Shown: piece by piece, positions 9,604 through 18,921 of the stretch
Numbering within the stretch: the first letter of the stretch is position 1
Layout of the letters: every line of letters starts with the position of its first letter
NCBI GenBank assembly: GCA_017396005.1
Contig: JAFQNG010000077.1
Coordinates: 1-64,000, forward strand
Length of the DNA: 64,000 nucleotides
Source: Desulfovibrio sp.
GTDB taxonomy: Bacteria > Desulfobacterota > Desulfovibrionia > Desulfovibrionales > Desulfovibrionaceae
Direction: 5' to 3'
Notes under the pieces: model-generated
The model's database searches: none
Told to the model about the DNA's origin: nothing
Seen by the model: the letters and a program-made list of their open reading frames with translations, nothing else
Program-made: the position numbers and the translations under genes

Positions 9604-10016
9604 TGCAGCCTGTCCTTGATCTTGACCACATAGTCGCCGCCCGTGCCATAGACCTTGAAGACATTGTTGCCACCGATGCTGTTGACGGTGTCCAGCACCT
9701 GATTGTGGGTATCATTGATCTTCTGCTGGATCAGAGAATCTACCTGACTGCACATACCTTCAATGATCTGCGTCATGTCGGGCAGGGATACGCCCAGAGA
9801 AAAGGCGTCACCCAGATTGTTGACTGTACTCAGGCAGTCAGAGAGCATGCCCCGCTCAGATTCAGGATCAGCCATCATGACATTGTAGATGTCGGTCACA
9901 CGTCCATTGCGTTCCTGGACGGCCCGGCCCACGACATCCTGCATATCCTGACAGGTACCGGCAAAGCACGTCACAGAACAGGTCAGACAAAGAATGGTAG
10001 CGATGATGTATTGCAT
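9600..10016 (-). CDS. Small secreted protein of the transfer operon
   Basis: A 138-residue protein with a clear signal peptide (hydrophobic 4-17, likely cleavage after CFA near residue 19) and cysteines in the mature part (GTCQDM, LSDCLS, EGMCSQ). I do not recognise a family. It sits between topB and the transglycosylase gene and overlaps the latter by 4 bases, so it is probably a periplasmic transfer accessory. The cysteines make it a plausible client of the thiol oxidoreductase at 4364-5131; that is inference. Confidence 0.6.
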   Translation of the reverse strand: MQYIIATILCLTCSVTCFAGTCQDMQDVVGRAVQERNGRVTDIYNVMMADPESERGMLSDCLSTVNNLGDAFSLGVSLPDMTQIIEGMCSQVDSLIQQKINDTHNQVLDTVNSIGGNNVFKVYGTGGDYVVKIKDRLQ

Positions 10017-10084
10017 GCGATCCTCACCTGTAGAAAAATTGGGGAAGGGAGAGAGAGTCCGTCAGGGGACTCCCCCCCATAACG

Positions 10085-12202
10085 TCATTGTCTTTTTTGC
10101 TTTGGCGTGAAGTTCGGCGCACCATCAGCACCCACAGGCCAGGTCTGCTTGCAGCCGGGATAGCCGGAGCAACCGAAGAACGCGCCCTTGGCTCCAGAGC
10201 GCTGTACCAGCGGCTTGCCGCAGGAGGAGCAGGAATACTGTGTCAGTTCAGCTCTTTTCCGAGGAGTTCCGGGTTTGCCGTTGCTGTCAGGCATAGTCGT
10301 TGAACAGGACGGATAGCCTGTGCAGCCCCAGAACCAGGTGCCGGCCTTCTTGCCCTTGCGACGGTTCAGGGCTTTGCCGCAGGACGGACAGGGGAAGGCC
10401 GGTGTTGGAGCAGTGCCGAGGATGGCCTGCATCAGGTCTGGCAAAACACGGGCCTGCTCTTCCATGAATGACGACAGGGATTCCTTTCCTTGAGCAACGG
10501 CCTCCAGTCGGCTTTCCCAGGCAGCGGTCGTCACTGGGTCTTTGAGCATATCCGGGGTCATGGCAACGATTTCTTTGCCAAGTTGTGAGGCCACAATGGC
10601 TTTCCTGTCGATCTGGAGATAGCCACGCTGCTTCAGTGTCTCGATGACAGCCGCACGGGTAGCCTCTGTGCCGATGCCTTCGTTTTCCCTGAGTACAGCT
10701 TTGGCATCTGCATCAGCAACAAAGCGATGCACATGGGCCATTGCCTCGATCAGTGTGCCCTCGGTGAACCTGGCCGGAGGAGTGGTACGCTTCTTGAGCG
10801 TCTGTACATCATGACAGTGGACGATATCGCCTTCTTTTAATGCAGGCAGTGACTGATCCTGTGCATCCTCGTCCTCATCCGCAAATACCGCAGTCCATCC
10901 GGCCTCAAGCAGGCGTCGGCCTCTGGCTTCCCAGGTTGTTCCATTGATGCTGAGTGTCAGCTTGTGTGCTTCATAGCGCATGGCCGGATAGAATTGCAGG
11001 CACTAGGCCGTAGCAATCAAATCATAGAGCGCACGCTCTCTGCTGGTAAGATTGCCGGGTGTCTCGCCAGTAGGAATTATGGCGTGATGTGCTGTGACTT
11101 TTTTGGTGTTCCAGGCAGTACTTTTCAGGGAAGCATCAGCAGAACCTGCCATACGCTCCATACCAGAGGCTCTGGACAGCATGGTCAGTATCTGACCTGC
11201 GGCCTCGAACTGTTCTTCAGGCAGGTAGCGGCAGTCGGTACGCGGATAGGTGGTCAACTTCTTTTCATAGAGGGACTGCGCAGTATCCAGAACCGCTTTT
11301 GCTGACAGGGAAAGCCTGGCCGAGGCTTCCTTCTGCAGAGAGGACAGACAATGGGGCAAGGGCGCGGTTTTGGTCCTGGCTTCACGCACGGCTGTAGTGA
11401 TGTGTGCTTCACCATCCCTGGTTGCGCTGATTAGAGTCTCGACTACGGTGTTATCTGTAAGGCGTCCGCTGGAATCCAGTCCGTCCTGATCCACAGATGG
11501 CAGAAAGGTTGCTGAAAATTCCCCGTCAGGATGCTGGAGACAAGCCTGCAGAACAAAATAATCAGACGGTTTGAAGGCGCTGATTTCCGCATCACGAGCC
11601 ACAACCAGAGCAAGAGTCGGTGTCTGTACCCGTCCCAGGGAAAGGACTTCCGAGCGTCCACGCTCTCTGCCTGCTATGGTCATAGCGCGGGTAGCATTCA
11701 TGCCCACCAGCCAGTCTGCCTGCTGTCTGGCACGGGCCGCATCGCGCAAAGGCGCAAAGGGCGCATTATCCCTGATACTGTCCAGGGCTTTGCGTACAGA
11801 ACGGGCATCCAGCGAAGCCAGCCATATGCGGGAAACAGGCTTCTGACAATTGAAATGCTCCAGTACTTCATCCACAAGAAGCTGGCCTTCACGATCAGGG
11901 TCTCCGGCATTGACCACTGAATCTGCCTGCTGAAGCAGGTCACCGATGATCTTGAGCTGGGCTGTGGCTTTGGCCTTGGGTCTGGAGCGCCAGGTCTGGG
12001 GGATGATAGGCAGATGCTCTCTCTGCCACGAGGAATATTCAGGCTTGTAATCTTCGGGAAAGCACGGCTCCAGCAGATGACCGAAACACCAGGTCACCAC
12101 ATCATTGCCGCATCGCAGGCAGCCGTTGTCTTTTTGGGGAGTGCCGAGTCCATCGGCAATTGCACGAGCCAGGGAGGGTTTTTCCGCAATAAACAATCGC
12201 AT
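10085..12202 (-). pseudogene. topB: Topoisomerase III (TopB) interrupted by an in-frame amber codon
   Basis: One reading frame from 12202 to 10085 encodes a type IA topoisomerase of about 705 residues, as found on IncI-type conjugative elements. It has a TOPRIM start (FIAEKPSLARAIADGLG), acidic TOPRIM motif (NAGDPDREGQLL), active-site region (TYPRTDCRYLP) and two C-terminal four-cysteine zinc ribbons. The frame is broken once, at codon 400, by TAG (11003-11005), in the place where relatives have the tyrosine or a similar residue of the segment YLAQF. Downstream the same frame resumes as CLQFYPAMRYEA. No ribosome-binding site precedes the internal ATG at 10981. Either it is a nonsense mutation that inactivates the enzyme, or the codon is read through or suppressed. 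A base-calling error is the third possibility. Confidence 0.85.
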
Positions 12203-12206
12203 AGAG

Positions 12207-13613
12207 CTACATCCTCATACGCTGCGCAGAAGCAGCCTGCTGTTCGATCAGAGGGACAGGATTTTCCAATGCATTTGGTTTGGCCTGGAGCTTTGCGTCC
12301 ACTTCCATGTACAGCACCTGCGCCACACGGTCGCAGAGAGTGGCCAGCTCCATGATGGCTTCGGGATCTTCCTTGAGGGCCATGTTGAGGAAGTCAGAAT
12401 TTTGAAGAATGAGACGAGCCTTCAGAGCCAAATTGTCGGTGTCCCTGAAAGCCTCAACACTTTCTGTGAATGATGGAGGTGCAGGCCGCTCCACATGGGT
12501 AGAGATCTCCCCATTGCCTTCCCGGAAATTGACGCCCTGAGCGGCATCCCGCTGCTTCTGCATTTCCATGAGTTCCGGCCATTCGGTGCGTCTGGGAAAC
12601 CATTGGGGTCTTGGCTCTTCGCCCACTTCAAACTGATGCAGGACAGAAAGCATTTTTGCGGCTTCAGAAGCTGCCTGGAAAACAGCCCTGGCATCACCGT
12701 CCGAAAAGGTTTGATTCCAGAATTTGATATAGGCTGCCGAATTGCTTTCCGGCATGGGCAGATCAAGCCTGGCACCGGCCAGCAGAGAGAACATTTCGGC
12801 CCGCATTTCTTCAAAGGCATAGCCTTTGATGGTTTGTGACTTTTTGTTCTGACGTTTCTCCCGTGACTCGTGGCCGGTCGCATGAAAGAATTCATGCAAT
12901 TTTGAGGCGTAGTAGTCATCCGTTTCTCTGAACTGTTCAGGATACGGCATCTTGATCACGTTAGTGTCGTGCCGGAAACACGGCCCGTCTTTATAGTGAT
13001 CTACAGCCACACCTGAACAGGCAATGAAGCGTTCCAGAAATTCATTGCGTTCGACTTCAGAAAGAGAGGGAGCAGCATATTCCTTTTCAGGGAAACCATC
13101 GATCTGTGACGCATTGAAGACAGTAAAAGGATAAAAAAGCGTCTTCTGCTGCACATCAGGGTCGATATGTCCTTTGGCTTTTTCTTCCTTGTATTTTCGG
13201 ATCTGCTCCTGAGTGAGATATTTCCAGGTTCCGTCCTCACGTTCTGTGAAGTAGACTTCTTCAGGCCGCAGAAGCTTGACGCCTTTCTCTCCCTTTTGGA
13301 TCTTCATTGATACGCCGGGGTTATCGGCCTGTATCTTCTGGAGCTGTTTGAACGTAAGCCAGCGATCGTCATCGTAGCCCTTGACCATGCTGGTCAGGAG
13401 CAGATTGACCATATTTGCCCCGCCATATTCCCGCCCTGTGGCAGGACAGAACGGCATGCCCACCTGCTTCTGGGTATTCCAGGGCCTTTTCCATTTTCCG
13501 GCGGTTTCTGCCAGGGCAAGCATGTTCCGTGCAATGGCGTTGACAAATTCCTCCTGCACCTCATGGCTGACCTGGACACTGGTCTTTTTTTCAGTCTGTA
13601 GTGTCTGGCTCAT
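12207..13613 (-). CDS. ardC: ArdC-type antirestriction protein
   Basis: A 468-residue protein with the ArdC layout: an N-terminal ssDNA-binding domain (about 15-160, including KWKRPWN and TGREYGGANMVNLLL) followed by a zincin-like metallopeptidase domain with HEFFHATGH near residues 238-246, the HExxHxxGH-type zinc site. ArdC proteins enter with conjugating DNA and shield it from host restriction. The gene lies 4 bases from topB. Residues 330-468 form a less conserved C-terminal region. Confidence 0.8.
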   Translation of the reverse strand: MSQTLQTEKKTSVQVSHEVQEEFVNAIARNMLALAETAGKWKRPWNTQKQVGMPFCPATGREYGGANMVNLLLTSMVKGYDDDRWLTFKQLQKIQADNPGVSMKIQKGEKGVKLLRPEEVYFTEREDGTWKYLTQEQIRKYKEEKAKGHIDPDVQQKTLFYPFTVFNASQIDGFPEKEYAAPSLSEVERNEFLERFIACSGVAVDHYKDGPCFRHDTNVIKMPYPEQFRETDDYYASKLHEFFHATGHESREKRQNKKSQTIKGYAFEEMRAEMFSLLAGARLDLPMPESNSAAYIKFWNQTFSDGDARAVFQAASEAAKMLSVLHQFEVGEEPRPQWFPRRTEWPELMEMQKQRDAAQGVNFREGNGEISTHVERPAPPSFTESVEAFRDTDNLALKARLILQNSDFLNMALKEDPEAIMELATLCDRVAQVLYMEVDAKLQAKPNALENPVPLIEQQAASAQRMRM

Positions 13614-13822
13614 ACAGCCTCCCCAATACCAGCGATGACAGTATCCTGCTCATCGTGAGGGTGCAGAAAACCCTGCTCAATGGCCTTTTCTCTGCTCATC
13701 ATGAATGCGCCTGCTGCAAGCTGTCCCTTCATCTCGTCTGGAGTGAGGGTGATCAACTCTTTATCCGAAGAACGGACAGGCGTATCAAACATGCCGAATC
13801 TGTTACGTTCTACTGCGTTCAT
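13610..13822 (-). CDS. Hypothetical 70-residue protein upstream of ardC
   Basis: A short soluble protein (MNAVERNRFGMFDTP at the start) with no membrane segment or motif I recognise. The start at 13822 is favoured because AAGGGA lies 7 bases upstream; a start at 13870 is also open but overlaps the end of icmT. Its stop overlaps the ardC start (ATGA), so the two are translationally coupled. Confidence 0.55.
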   Translation of the reverse strand: MNAVERNRFGMFDTPVRSSDKELITLTPDEMKGQLAAGAFMMSREKAIEQGFLHPHDEQDTVIAGIGEAV

Positions 13823-13835
13823 ACTATATCCCTTG

Positions 13836-14105
13836 TTACCAGCGGCAGCGTTTTCGCCACTGAAGTTCATTGCACCGTGTTTCCCTGCGTTTTCCCAGAA
13901 GCGCCACGCGCAAGGAGCGTAAACAGGCCGCAGGCGTCATGCCCGTGCGCTGCACCAGATACAGGAGCAGGATGGATCCTGCTGCAAGGCCTGCCGTCCA
14001 CCAGGCCCAATGAAAGAGCCACAGGCCCAGCGGAAAAATGGCACGGGCATCAAAGATAAAAATCTTCGGAGGTATGCCGGTATCTCTCCACAGCACATCT
14101 GTCAT
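13836..14105 (-). CDS. icmT: IcmT/TraK-like membrane protein
   Basis: An 89-residue protein with one strongly hydrophobic region (about 24-50) and the IcmT pattern: WRDTGIPPKIFIFDARAIFP at the N-terminus, then a GMTPAACLRSLRVALLG segment. IcmT is a small, widely conserved inner-membrane component of I-type conjugation (TraK) and Dot/Icm systems. Its start lies inside the end of the upstream methylase gene (56-base overlap), with GGAG about 10 bases before the ATG. The C-terminal basic tail (about 70-89) is of uncertain relevance. Confidence 0.75.
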   Translation of the reverse strand: MTDVLWRDTGIPPKIFIFDARAIFPLGLWLFHWAWWTAGLAAGSILLLYLVQRTGMTPAACLRSLRVALLGKRRETRCNELQWRKRCRW

Positions 14106-14547
14106 TGGCTGATGTCTCCTTTTTGAAAATGACGATCACAGAAGGAAAAGGTGCAGCGTGTCTGGCCCCTGCAAACGTGATCCGTCCCCGAATGAATCTG
14201 ACACTGAACGCGTAGCGCTCCACATAGTCATGCCACCATGCAGTGTCAGTTCTGGCTGGGAGCAGGCAAACAACCTGCTCTGTGTTTTTCCTGACTTCCT
14301 CAGTTGCTTTTTTGACCCAGGCATTGATTCCGCGACCATAGGGGGGATTCATCCAGGCTCTCCCATACCAGGGCTGTAGCAGTCCATTTTCCTCCTTCGT
14401 GAAAAACTGTTCACACTTTGTATTGGCAGGTGTGGCACATACATCCAGCACAAATGGCCCGTACTGATCATTCATTTTCATGAAAAAGGGCCAGGGTGTC
14501 TCCCAGTCCTGTCTTGTGCTGGAAAAATGAACAGCAAGACTGCTCAT
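14050..14547 (-). CDS. Phage-type N6-adenine DNA methyltransferase
   Basis: A 165-residue protein with the compact phage Dam-like layout: an N-terminal DWETPWPFF segment, FVLDVCATPANTKC as the AdoMet-binding region, and the catalytic motif NPPY (residues 67-70) in AWMNPPYGRGINAW. It should methylate adenine in a short recognition site and could protect the element from restriction. The ATG at 14547 overlaps the stop of the PAPS-reductase-like gene (ATGA), and its own end overlaps icmT. Its insertion among transfer genes is typical of accessory cargo. Confidence 0.75.
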   Translation of the reverse strand: MSSLAVHFSSTRQDWETPWPFFMKMNDQYGPFVLDVCATPANTKCEQFFTKEENGLLQPWYGRAWMNPPYGRGINAWVKKATEEVRKNTEQVVCLLPARTDTAWWHDYVERYAFSVRFIRGRITFAGARHAAPFPSVIVIFKKETSANDRCAVERYRHTSEDFYL

Positions 14548-15326
14548 ACCGCTGTTCCTATGCAAGCATCATTGAACCGTTCTTCCAGAGCCGACACCGT
14601 TGAATGGCCAAAGCGCCGACTTTTTCCTTCAGGCAGCCAGGATTCCATTTCCAGCATCCACTGCCACAGATCAGGATAGTGTGAACGTAGTATGGACAAT
14701 TCATGCAACGACTGCAGTGGGCAGCAAAAGCAACTCACTCGACTGAAATGGTCGTACAGACCATGCCAGTGGAAACCACGTTTCTTGCAGTAGGCAAGCG
14801 CCTCGCTTCCTGTAATGTCCCATTCGATCAATGGGTAACGCTGTACATGATAGGATCCGTCTTTTTTGGTTACGCCGTTTACTCTTGAGCCTTCATCTGC
14901 CGCAAAGCCGATGCAGTGACGCAGGGGAAGTGTCATCTCTCTCCTGTGGGTAAGAGCCAGCAGATGCGCGTGCAATGCCTGCTGCTTGAGGCGTGTACAC
15001 CATCGCCGGAGCATGGTAGGCCATCCGTAACCAAGAGAATGTATCTGGTCAGTACCGCGTTTCGTAACAGGCTGCTCAGACAGCATCCAGTCAAAAGGTG
15101 TTTTGTCTGTCTGCACTCCAAGAGGCAATCGTGCCCCCAAGCGCGTGATTTTCCTGCCCATGAACTGTTCCAGTGTCTCCAGATGCTCGTACATCTGAGG
15201 AAATTCCCAGCCAGTATCAAAAAACATGATGTCAGCTATGGGTTCTCCCCGTTCCAGCATCATAAGCAGCATAGCTGTGCTGTCCTTTCCCCCGGAGAGG
15301 GAAATCACGTTTGCACCAGGCTGCAT
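14544..15326 (-). CDS. PAPS reductase-family (PP-loop) protein
   Basis: A 260-residue protein with the PP-loop ATP pyrophosphatase motif SGGKDS (residues 11-16), a second conserved region (DIMFFDTGWEFP) and a cysteine cluster (SCFCCPL) near residue 205. PAPS-reductase-family proteins of mobile elements share the nucleotide fold with true PAPS reductases and DndC, the sulfur-transfer enzyme of DNA phosphorothioation. The substrate cannot be read from sequence. It is co-translated with an adenine methylase downstream (ATGA) and with a 95-residue protein upstream (TAATG), so a nucleic-acid modification role is plausible but unproven. Confidence 0.7.
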   Translation of the reverse strand: MQPGANVISLSGGKDSTAMLLMMLERGEPIADIMFFDTGWEFPQMYEHLETLEQFMGRKITRLGARLPLGVQTDKTPFDWMLSEQPVTKRGTDQIHSLGYGWPTMLRRWCTRLKQQALHAHLLALTHRREMTLPLRHCIGFAADEGSRVNGVTKKDGSYHVQRYPLIEWDITGSEALAYCKKRGFHWHGLYDHFSRVSCFCCPLQSLHELSILRSHYPDLWQWMLEMESWLPEGKSRRFGHSTVSALEERFNDACIGTAV

Positions 15327-15613
15327 TACAAGTCCTCCAGGGGGATGCCATTCAACGGGTCAATCTCCGTATAAAAACCTGCTTCCTCATCTTCCGGAAT
15401 GTCCTTTGGCTTGGGCAGACGCATATGCAGATTGACCATACCGTTTTTTGGATCAGGCAACGGCAAGGCGCGCAGCCGGAGATTGAAGGAGCCGTCCTTA
15501 TTCTGAAAGCCCGCACCGATGCGCAGCCAGTGGCTTCGAGTTTGTCCGTCCTTGGTGTACCTGCGGACAGTGAATACATTGTATGTCCGCTTGTTTTCAG
15601 TCTCTCGTGCCAT
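15326..15613 (-). CDS. Conserved small protein of the transfer operon
   Basis: A 95-residue soluble, basic, beta-strand-like protein (RTYNVFTVRRY, HWLRIGAGFQNKDGS, LRLRALPLPDP). I do not recognise the family. The start at 15613 is decided by AAGGAG six bases upstream; it overlaps the end of dotB by 17 bases, and its stop overlaps the PAPS-reductase-like start. The strand-rich pattern is like small conjugation-associated single-strand-binding proteins, but this is only an impression. Confidence 0.55.
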   Translation of the reverse strand: MARETENKRTYNVFTVRRYTKDGQTRSHWLRIGAGFQNKDGSFNLRLRALPLPDPKNGMVNLHMRLPKPKDIPEDEEAGFYTEIDPLNGIPLEDL

Positions 15614-16748
15614 GTGATTCTCCTTTATGTTTACGTTCGGCCTGTATGGCCAGAAAGCTGTCCTTGCCGATACTGCCTTTGGTAAACGCACGTTGGGCAG
15701 CATCCTGTATGCGCTGTCCGTATCTGGGCAACAGTTCCTCTGTTTTCTGAATCAAACGCTCAGAAGAGGTATCAAGAAGGATTTCACGCACCTCCGGCGT
15801 AAAGGCCAGATATTCCCGCAAAGCTGTACGGCCCGATCCGTCAGGCTTAGGAATAAGTCGTTGCGAGATGATCAGCCGCAGGCTGGACAAGAGCGTGGCC
15901 GTCACCTGCAGGCGCTCTTCCGAGGGAAAGACATTGATGATGCGGGACAGGGTTTCCGGCACGGAACGTGTATGCACCGTGGAATAGGCAGCAACGCCAA
16001 TTTCCGCGCTTTCAATCATACCCCGCAGAGTTTCGGGATCACGGCTCTCGCCGATGAGCACAACATCTGGGGCCGTGCGTGTAGAATTACGCGTGGCTGT
16101 CAGAAAGGAAGCCAGGTGTTCCGGAATAGTGCTCTGGGACACAGGCCCGCCCGGATTGGGAATAGCGTCAAAGTCAAATTCAATGGGCGCTTCATAGGTG
16201 CAGACGTGCCGCCCGCCTGTCTCGATGATGTGACGAAGGATGGCCGCCAGAAGCGTGGATTTGCCCGATCCCATGACCCCTGTAACCAGAACCAGCCCAT
16301 TGCCCGGAGTGGCATGGTCAAGGATACCCTGTTCGACATGGAGGGATGCCAGGGGTGGAGGCTCAGAAGGGATAGCCCGAAAGACGATCTTGACCCCTGT
16401 AGCGTAGCCGTCAGCAACAGGTGTGGCATTGCCGCGATACCGGCGGCGTACTCCCCGCGATTCCTCGATCTGATGGGCAAAGTCATAGTCAGACTGGCCG
16501 GAACGAATCAACGCAGCCACAGAATTGTTTTTGGTCAGCCGTTCCAGGGCCCCCAGCAGCTCATCAGCTGAGATGGGGCGTTGCGTAACCTGTCGCCACA
16601 TACCGTTTAACCGTATCCACGCAGGTATACCGGATCGCAGGCAGAGATCAGACATGCCGCTGTTGGTAGCCCAGAGCAGCAGACTGTTGATGTCCGTGTG
16701 ATCCCAGCGGATACGCGGCTCTTGAGGATACAGAAGGCCCTCAACCAT
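15597..16748 (-). CDS. dotB: DotB/TraJ secretion ATPase
   Basis: A 383-residue ATPase of the VirB11/PilT superfamily that energises the I-type secretion channel from the cytoplasmic face. Walker A (GVMGSGKST) lies near residues 156-164, acidic and Walker B segments follow (TYEAPIEFDFD, DVVLIGESRDPET), and the His box STVHTRSVPET is near 255. The length matches Legionella DotB. The ATG overlaps the dotC end by 8 bases. Confidence 0.88.
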   Translation of the reverse strand: MVEGLLYPQEPRIRWDHTDINSLLLWATNSGMSDLCLRSGIPAWIRLNGMWRQVTQRPISADELLGALERLTKNNSVAALIRSGQSDYDFAHQIEESRGVRRRYRGNATPVADGYATGVKIVFRAIPSEPPPLASLHVEQGILDHATPGNGLVLVTGVMGSGKSTLLAAILRHIIETGGRHVCTYEAPIEFDFDAIPNPGGPVSQSTIPEHLASFLTATRNSTRTAPDVVLIGESRDPETLRGMIESAEIGVAAYSTVHTRSVPETLSRIINVFPSEERLQVTATLLSSLRLIISQRLIPKPDGSGRTALREYLAFTPEVREILLDTSSERLIQKTEELLPRYGQRIQDAAQRAFTKGSIGKDSFLAIQAERKHKGESHGTRD

Positions 16749-17970
16749 TCCGCTTCCTTGCCTTGTGTGGTCTGAATGCCGATGGTGCCGTGATCCTGTA
16801 GACCTTCTGTCCGATATGGAGCTTGTTGCCCTTGTCAGACATGTGCATACCCAGGTCAGCAGAGGCTGTGTTCACCCGGCTCAAGAGATGTTGGGCAGTG
16901 AGCAGGTGATAGAGCATGATACCGCGATAGTCCCGCACCATGCGGCTCACATTGTCCGCAAAGAGCTGATCGGCTTCGGCCACACCTTGTCCCCATGCCT
17001 CCCGTACAGCAGATCGCCAGATGGCGCGTTCTTCCGCGTTTTTTGGCAATACGGCAGGATTGGGCTTTTCCGGCATGGGGAAATCATCAGCCATGAGAAA
17101 TTCCCGCCATGTGGGAGCAGCAGCAATATACTGTGCGGGTTTCAGAAGCTCATAGGTCGTTTCCGCAGCCGTAGCACTGGACGCATCTTCGATACGCATG
17201 GATGCGCCTGCCTGTGTGAGCACAGGAGGCATGATCAGCGCCTGTCCCTGTGTCATGACCAGGGGTGAGAAGTTGAAGGCCGCATCCATGATACTGCTGT
17301 AGTGTTCGGTGGACGCCAGAAGCTGCTTGTACCGCCAGGCAATGGCGGTCTGGAGCGTGACCAGTTGCGCAGCATCCCGAATGGCCGCAGGCCGCATGAG
17401 CTGCACAGCGGTCTTGCCTTCCTCACTGCCTCCCTTCATTTCCAGAAGATCTGCCAGTTCCTCCGGATCTCCGTGACGAGGCCCTGATGATGCAGGGAGA
17501 GGTACTTCTACAACCAGGTACTGCCCAGAAGTATCATCAGCATAAGAGGCATCATAAGGCGTAAATTTACCCTTGCCATCATTGCCTTCCGCAGGTGCAG
17601 GCGCATTGACAGTCTCTGAAGGGACTGGCGCAGGATGCTGATCCTTTCCGGCACATGCTGTCAGAGTAAGGCAGACAAGGATCGGCAGTATCAGGGAAAA
17701 GTGTCTGGCAGGGCTGTGATCCTTAAGGCTGTCCAGGAGCCCAGTATGCAGCTGTGACAACATCCTGTTCAGTTGATTGAGATGTCTGTACAGCACCAGA
17801 AAACAACAAAGAATCGCCAGGATAGCGCAAACACCGAATGCCCAGCCAGTACTGGAAGCATCTCCTGCCTCAAAGCCTTTGCTGAATCCCTGCGTATAGC
17901 TGTAGTTATCAATCAACTGCACAGGCTTGGTGGGGGCAGGAGGACGGGGTTTTAGTGATGCTTCTGTCAT
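16741..17970 (-). CDS. dotC: DotC/TraI outer-membrane lipoprotein with an extra N-terminal segment
   Basis: The C-terminal 300 residues match DotC/TraI, a core-complex lipoprotein, with a lipobox LTAC (Cys106) after a hydrophobic stretch. The annotated start, coupled to dotD by an ATGA overlap, adds about 90 residues with a separate membrane helix (about 43-61). A lipobox at residue 106 behind another membrane segment is unusual. Either translation also starts internally (Met70, codon at 17763-17761, without a good ribosome-binding site), or a small membrane protein has fused to DotC. Legionella DotC is about 300 residues. Confidence 0.75.
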   Translation of the reverse strand: MTEASLKPRPPAPTKPVQLIDNYSYTQGFSKGFEAGDASSTGWAFGVCAILAILCCFLVLYRHLNQLNRMLSQLHTGLLDSLKDHSPARHFSLILPILVCLTLTACAGKDQHPAPVPSETVNAPAPAEGNDGKGKFTPYDASYADDTSGQYLVVEVPLPASSGPRHGDPEELADLLEMKGGSEEGKTAVQLMRPAAIRDAAQLVTLQTAIAWRYKQLLASTEHYSSIMDAAFNFSPLVMTQGQALIMPPVLTQAGASMRIEDASSATAAETTYELLKPAQYIAAAPTWREFLMADDFPMPEKPNPAVLPKNAEERAIWRSAVREAWGQGVAEADQLFADNVSRMVRDYRGIMLYHLLTAQHLLSRVNTASADLGMHMSDKGNKLHIGQKVYRITAPSAFRPHKARKRNG

Positions 17971-18434
17971 GACCTCGCCTCCGTTGTTCTGGCCAGAGTG
18001 ATGACCCGATTGATGGGATCAACGCGCACAAGGGCCTGTGGCTGTATCTGCCAGGCAATGTCTTCCAGCAGTTCATGCGCAGGGCGATTCAAACCGCGTA
18101 TCACCACAGACAACGCTTGTGCGGATGGAGAACCCATTTCCTGATAGCGGTAGCCAACCTGAAGGCATATTTCCTTGAGTGCTCCGTCCGCAGGCCCTGT
18201 CCAGCTGACAGACACAGGCTTGCTCAATGCGGGATCCTGTGGTGGAAGCAGGGGCTGCAAACCCTGTCCCCGCAATCTGGCGAGCATGGCCAGCTCACTG
18301 TGGGCCTGTTGCGCAGCATCACCCCGGGTAATGGCCACAAAGTCATCAGGAGCTGTGTGCGGAGAAGTGGATTTTTTTCCGCATGCGCCAAGCATCAGGC
18401 AGCAGCACAGCAGCAGAACAATTTTTCGGGACAT
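17967..18434 (-). CDS. dotD: DotD/TraH outer-membrane lipoprotein
   Basis: A 155-residue lipoprotein with a signal peptide and lipobox LGAC (Cys about 18), followed by a compact domain ending in the strand-rich QALVRVDPINRVITLARTT. DotD partners DotC and DotH in the outer-membrane ring. The start at 18434 is set by AAGGAGG five bases upstream and by the signal peptide. It overlaps dotC by ATGA. Confidence 0.78.
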   Translation of the reverse strand: MSRKIVLLLCCCLMLGACGKKSTSPHTAPDDFVAITRGDAAQQAHSELAMLARLRGQGLQPLLPPQDPALSKPVSVSWTGPADGALKEICLQVGYRYQEMGSPSAQALSVVIRGLNRPAHELLEDIAWQIQPQALVRVDPINRVITLARTTEARS

Positions 18435-18459
18435 GAAGACCTCCTTAGAATGAAGAAAT

Positions 18460-18921
18460 TCAGACAGACACACCCCCGCCCGCTTGCGGGCGTTTTCTCG
18501 AACGTCGTGCAAATGACAGCAGCCAGCGGGACAACGGCAGGAATCGCCTGTTATTCAGCACAGAAAGACGCCAGGCTGTAGTGATTATGCCAAGCAAGCA
18601 GGGGGTGCCCACAAAAAGCAGAGCCAGAAGAGAGGCAATATCCTGAATCAGGCAGGCTGCCAGGCCGAAGTACAGGATTGGTACAAGAAAAATCCAACAT
18701 CGCATCCGCAATGTCCAAATCGTTTCCAGCATTTCTCCATCATCAATGCCCCAGGCTTCCAGCACACGGCTGAAATCATCTGTCAGTGCCGCCTGATCCT
18801 CCTGCGAGCGGTTACGCCTGAACAGGGCAAGACGGTGACGAAATCCGGCCTGAAGTTCGGCAAGATGGGCCTTGGACCTTCCAGCGGCGTTCACTACATT
18901 CCTGATGGAGTCGGCTTTCAT
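18460..18921 (-). CDS. Small inner-membrane protein, possibly IcmV-like
   Basis: A 153-residue protein with a soluble N-terminal half (to about 65) and two adjacent membrane helices (about 72-92 and 96-116), then a basic tail. Length and layout resemble IcmV, a transfer/virulence accessory, but similarity is loose and I would not name it. It overlaps the methylase-like gene by 4 bases and lies 25 bases from dotD. Confidence 0.55.
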   Translation of the reverse strand: MKADSIRNVVNAAGRSKAHLAELQAGFRHRLALFRRNRSQEDQAALTDDFSRVLEAWGIDDGEMLETIWTLRMRCWIFLVPILYFGLAACLIQDIASLLALLFVGTPCLLGIITTAWRLSVLNNRRFLPLSRWLLSFARRSRKRPQAGGGVSV

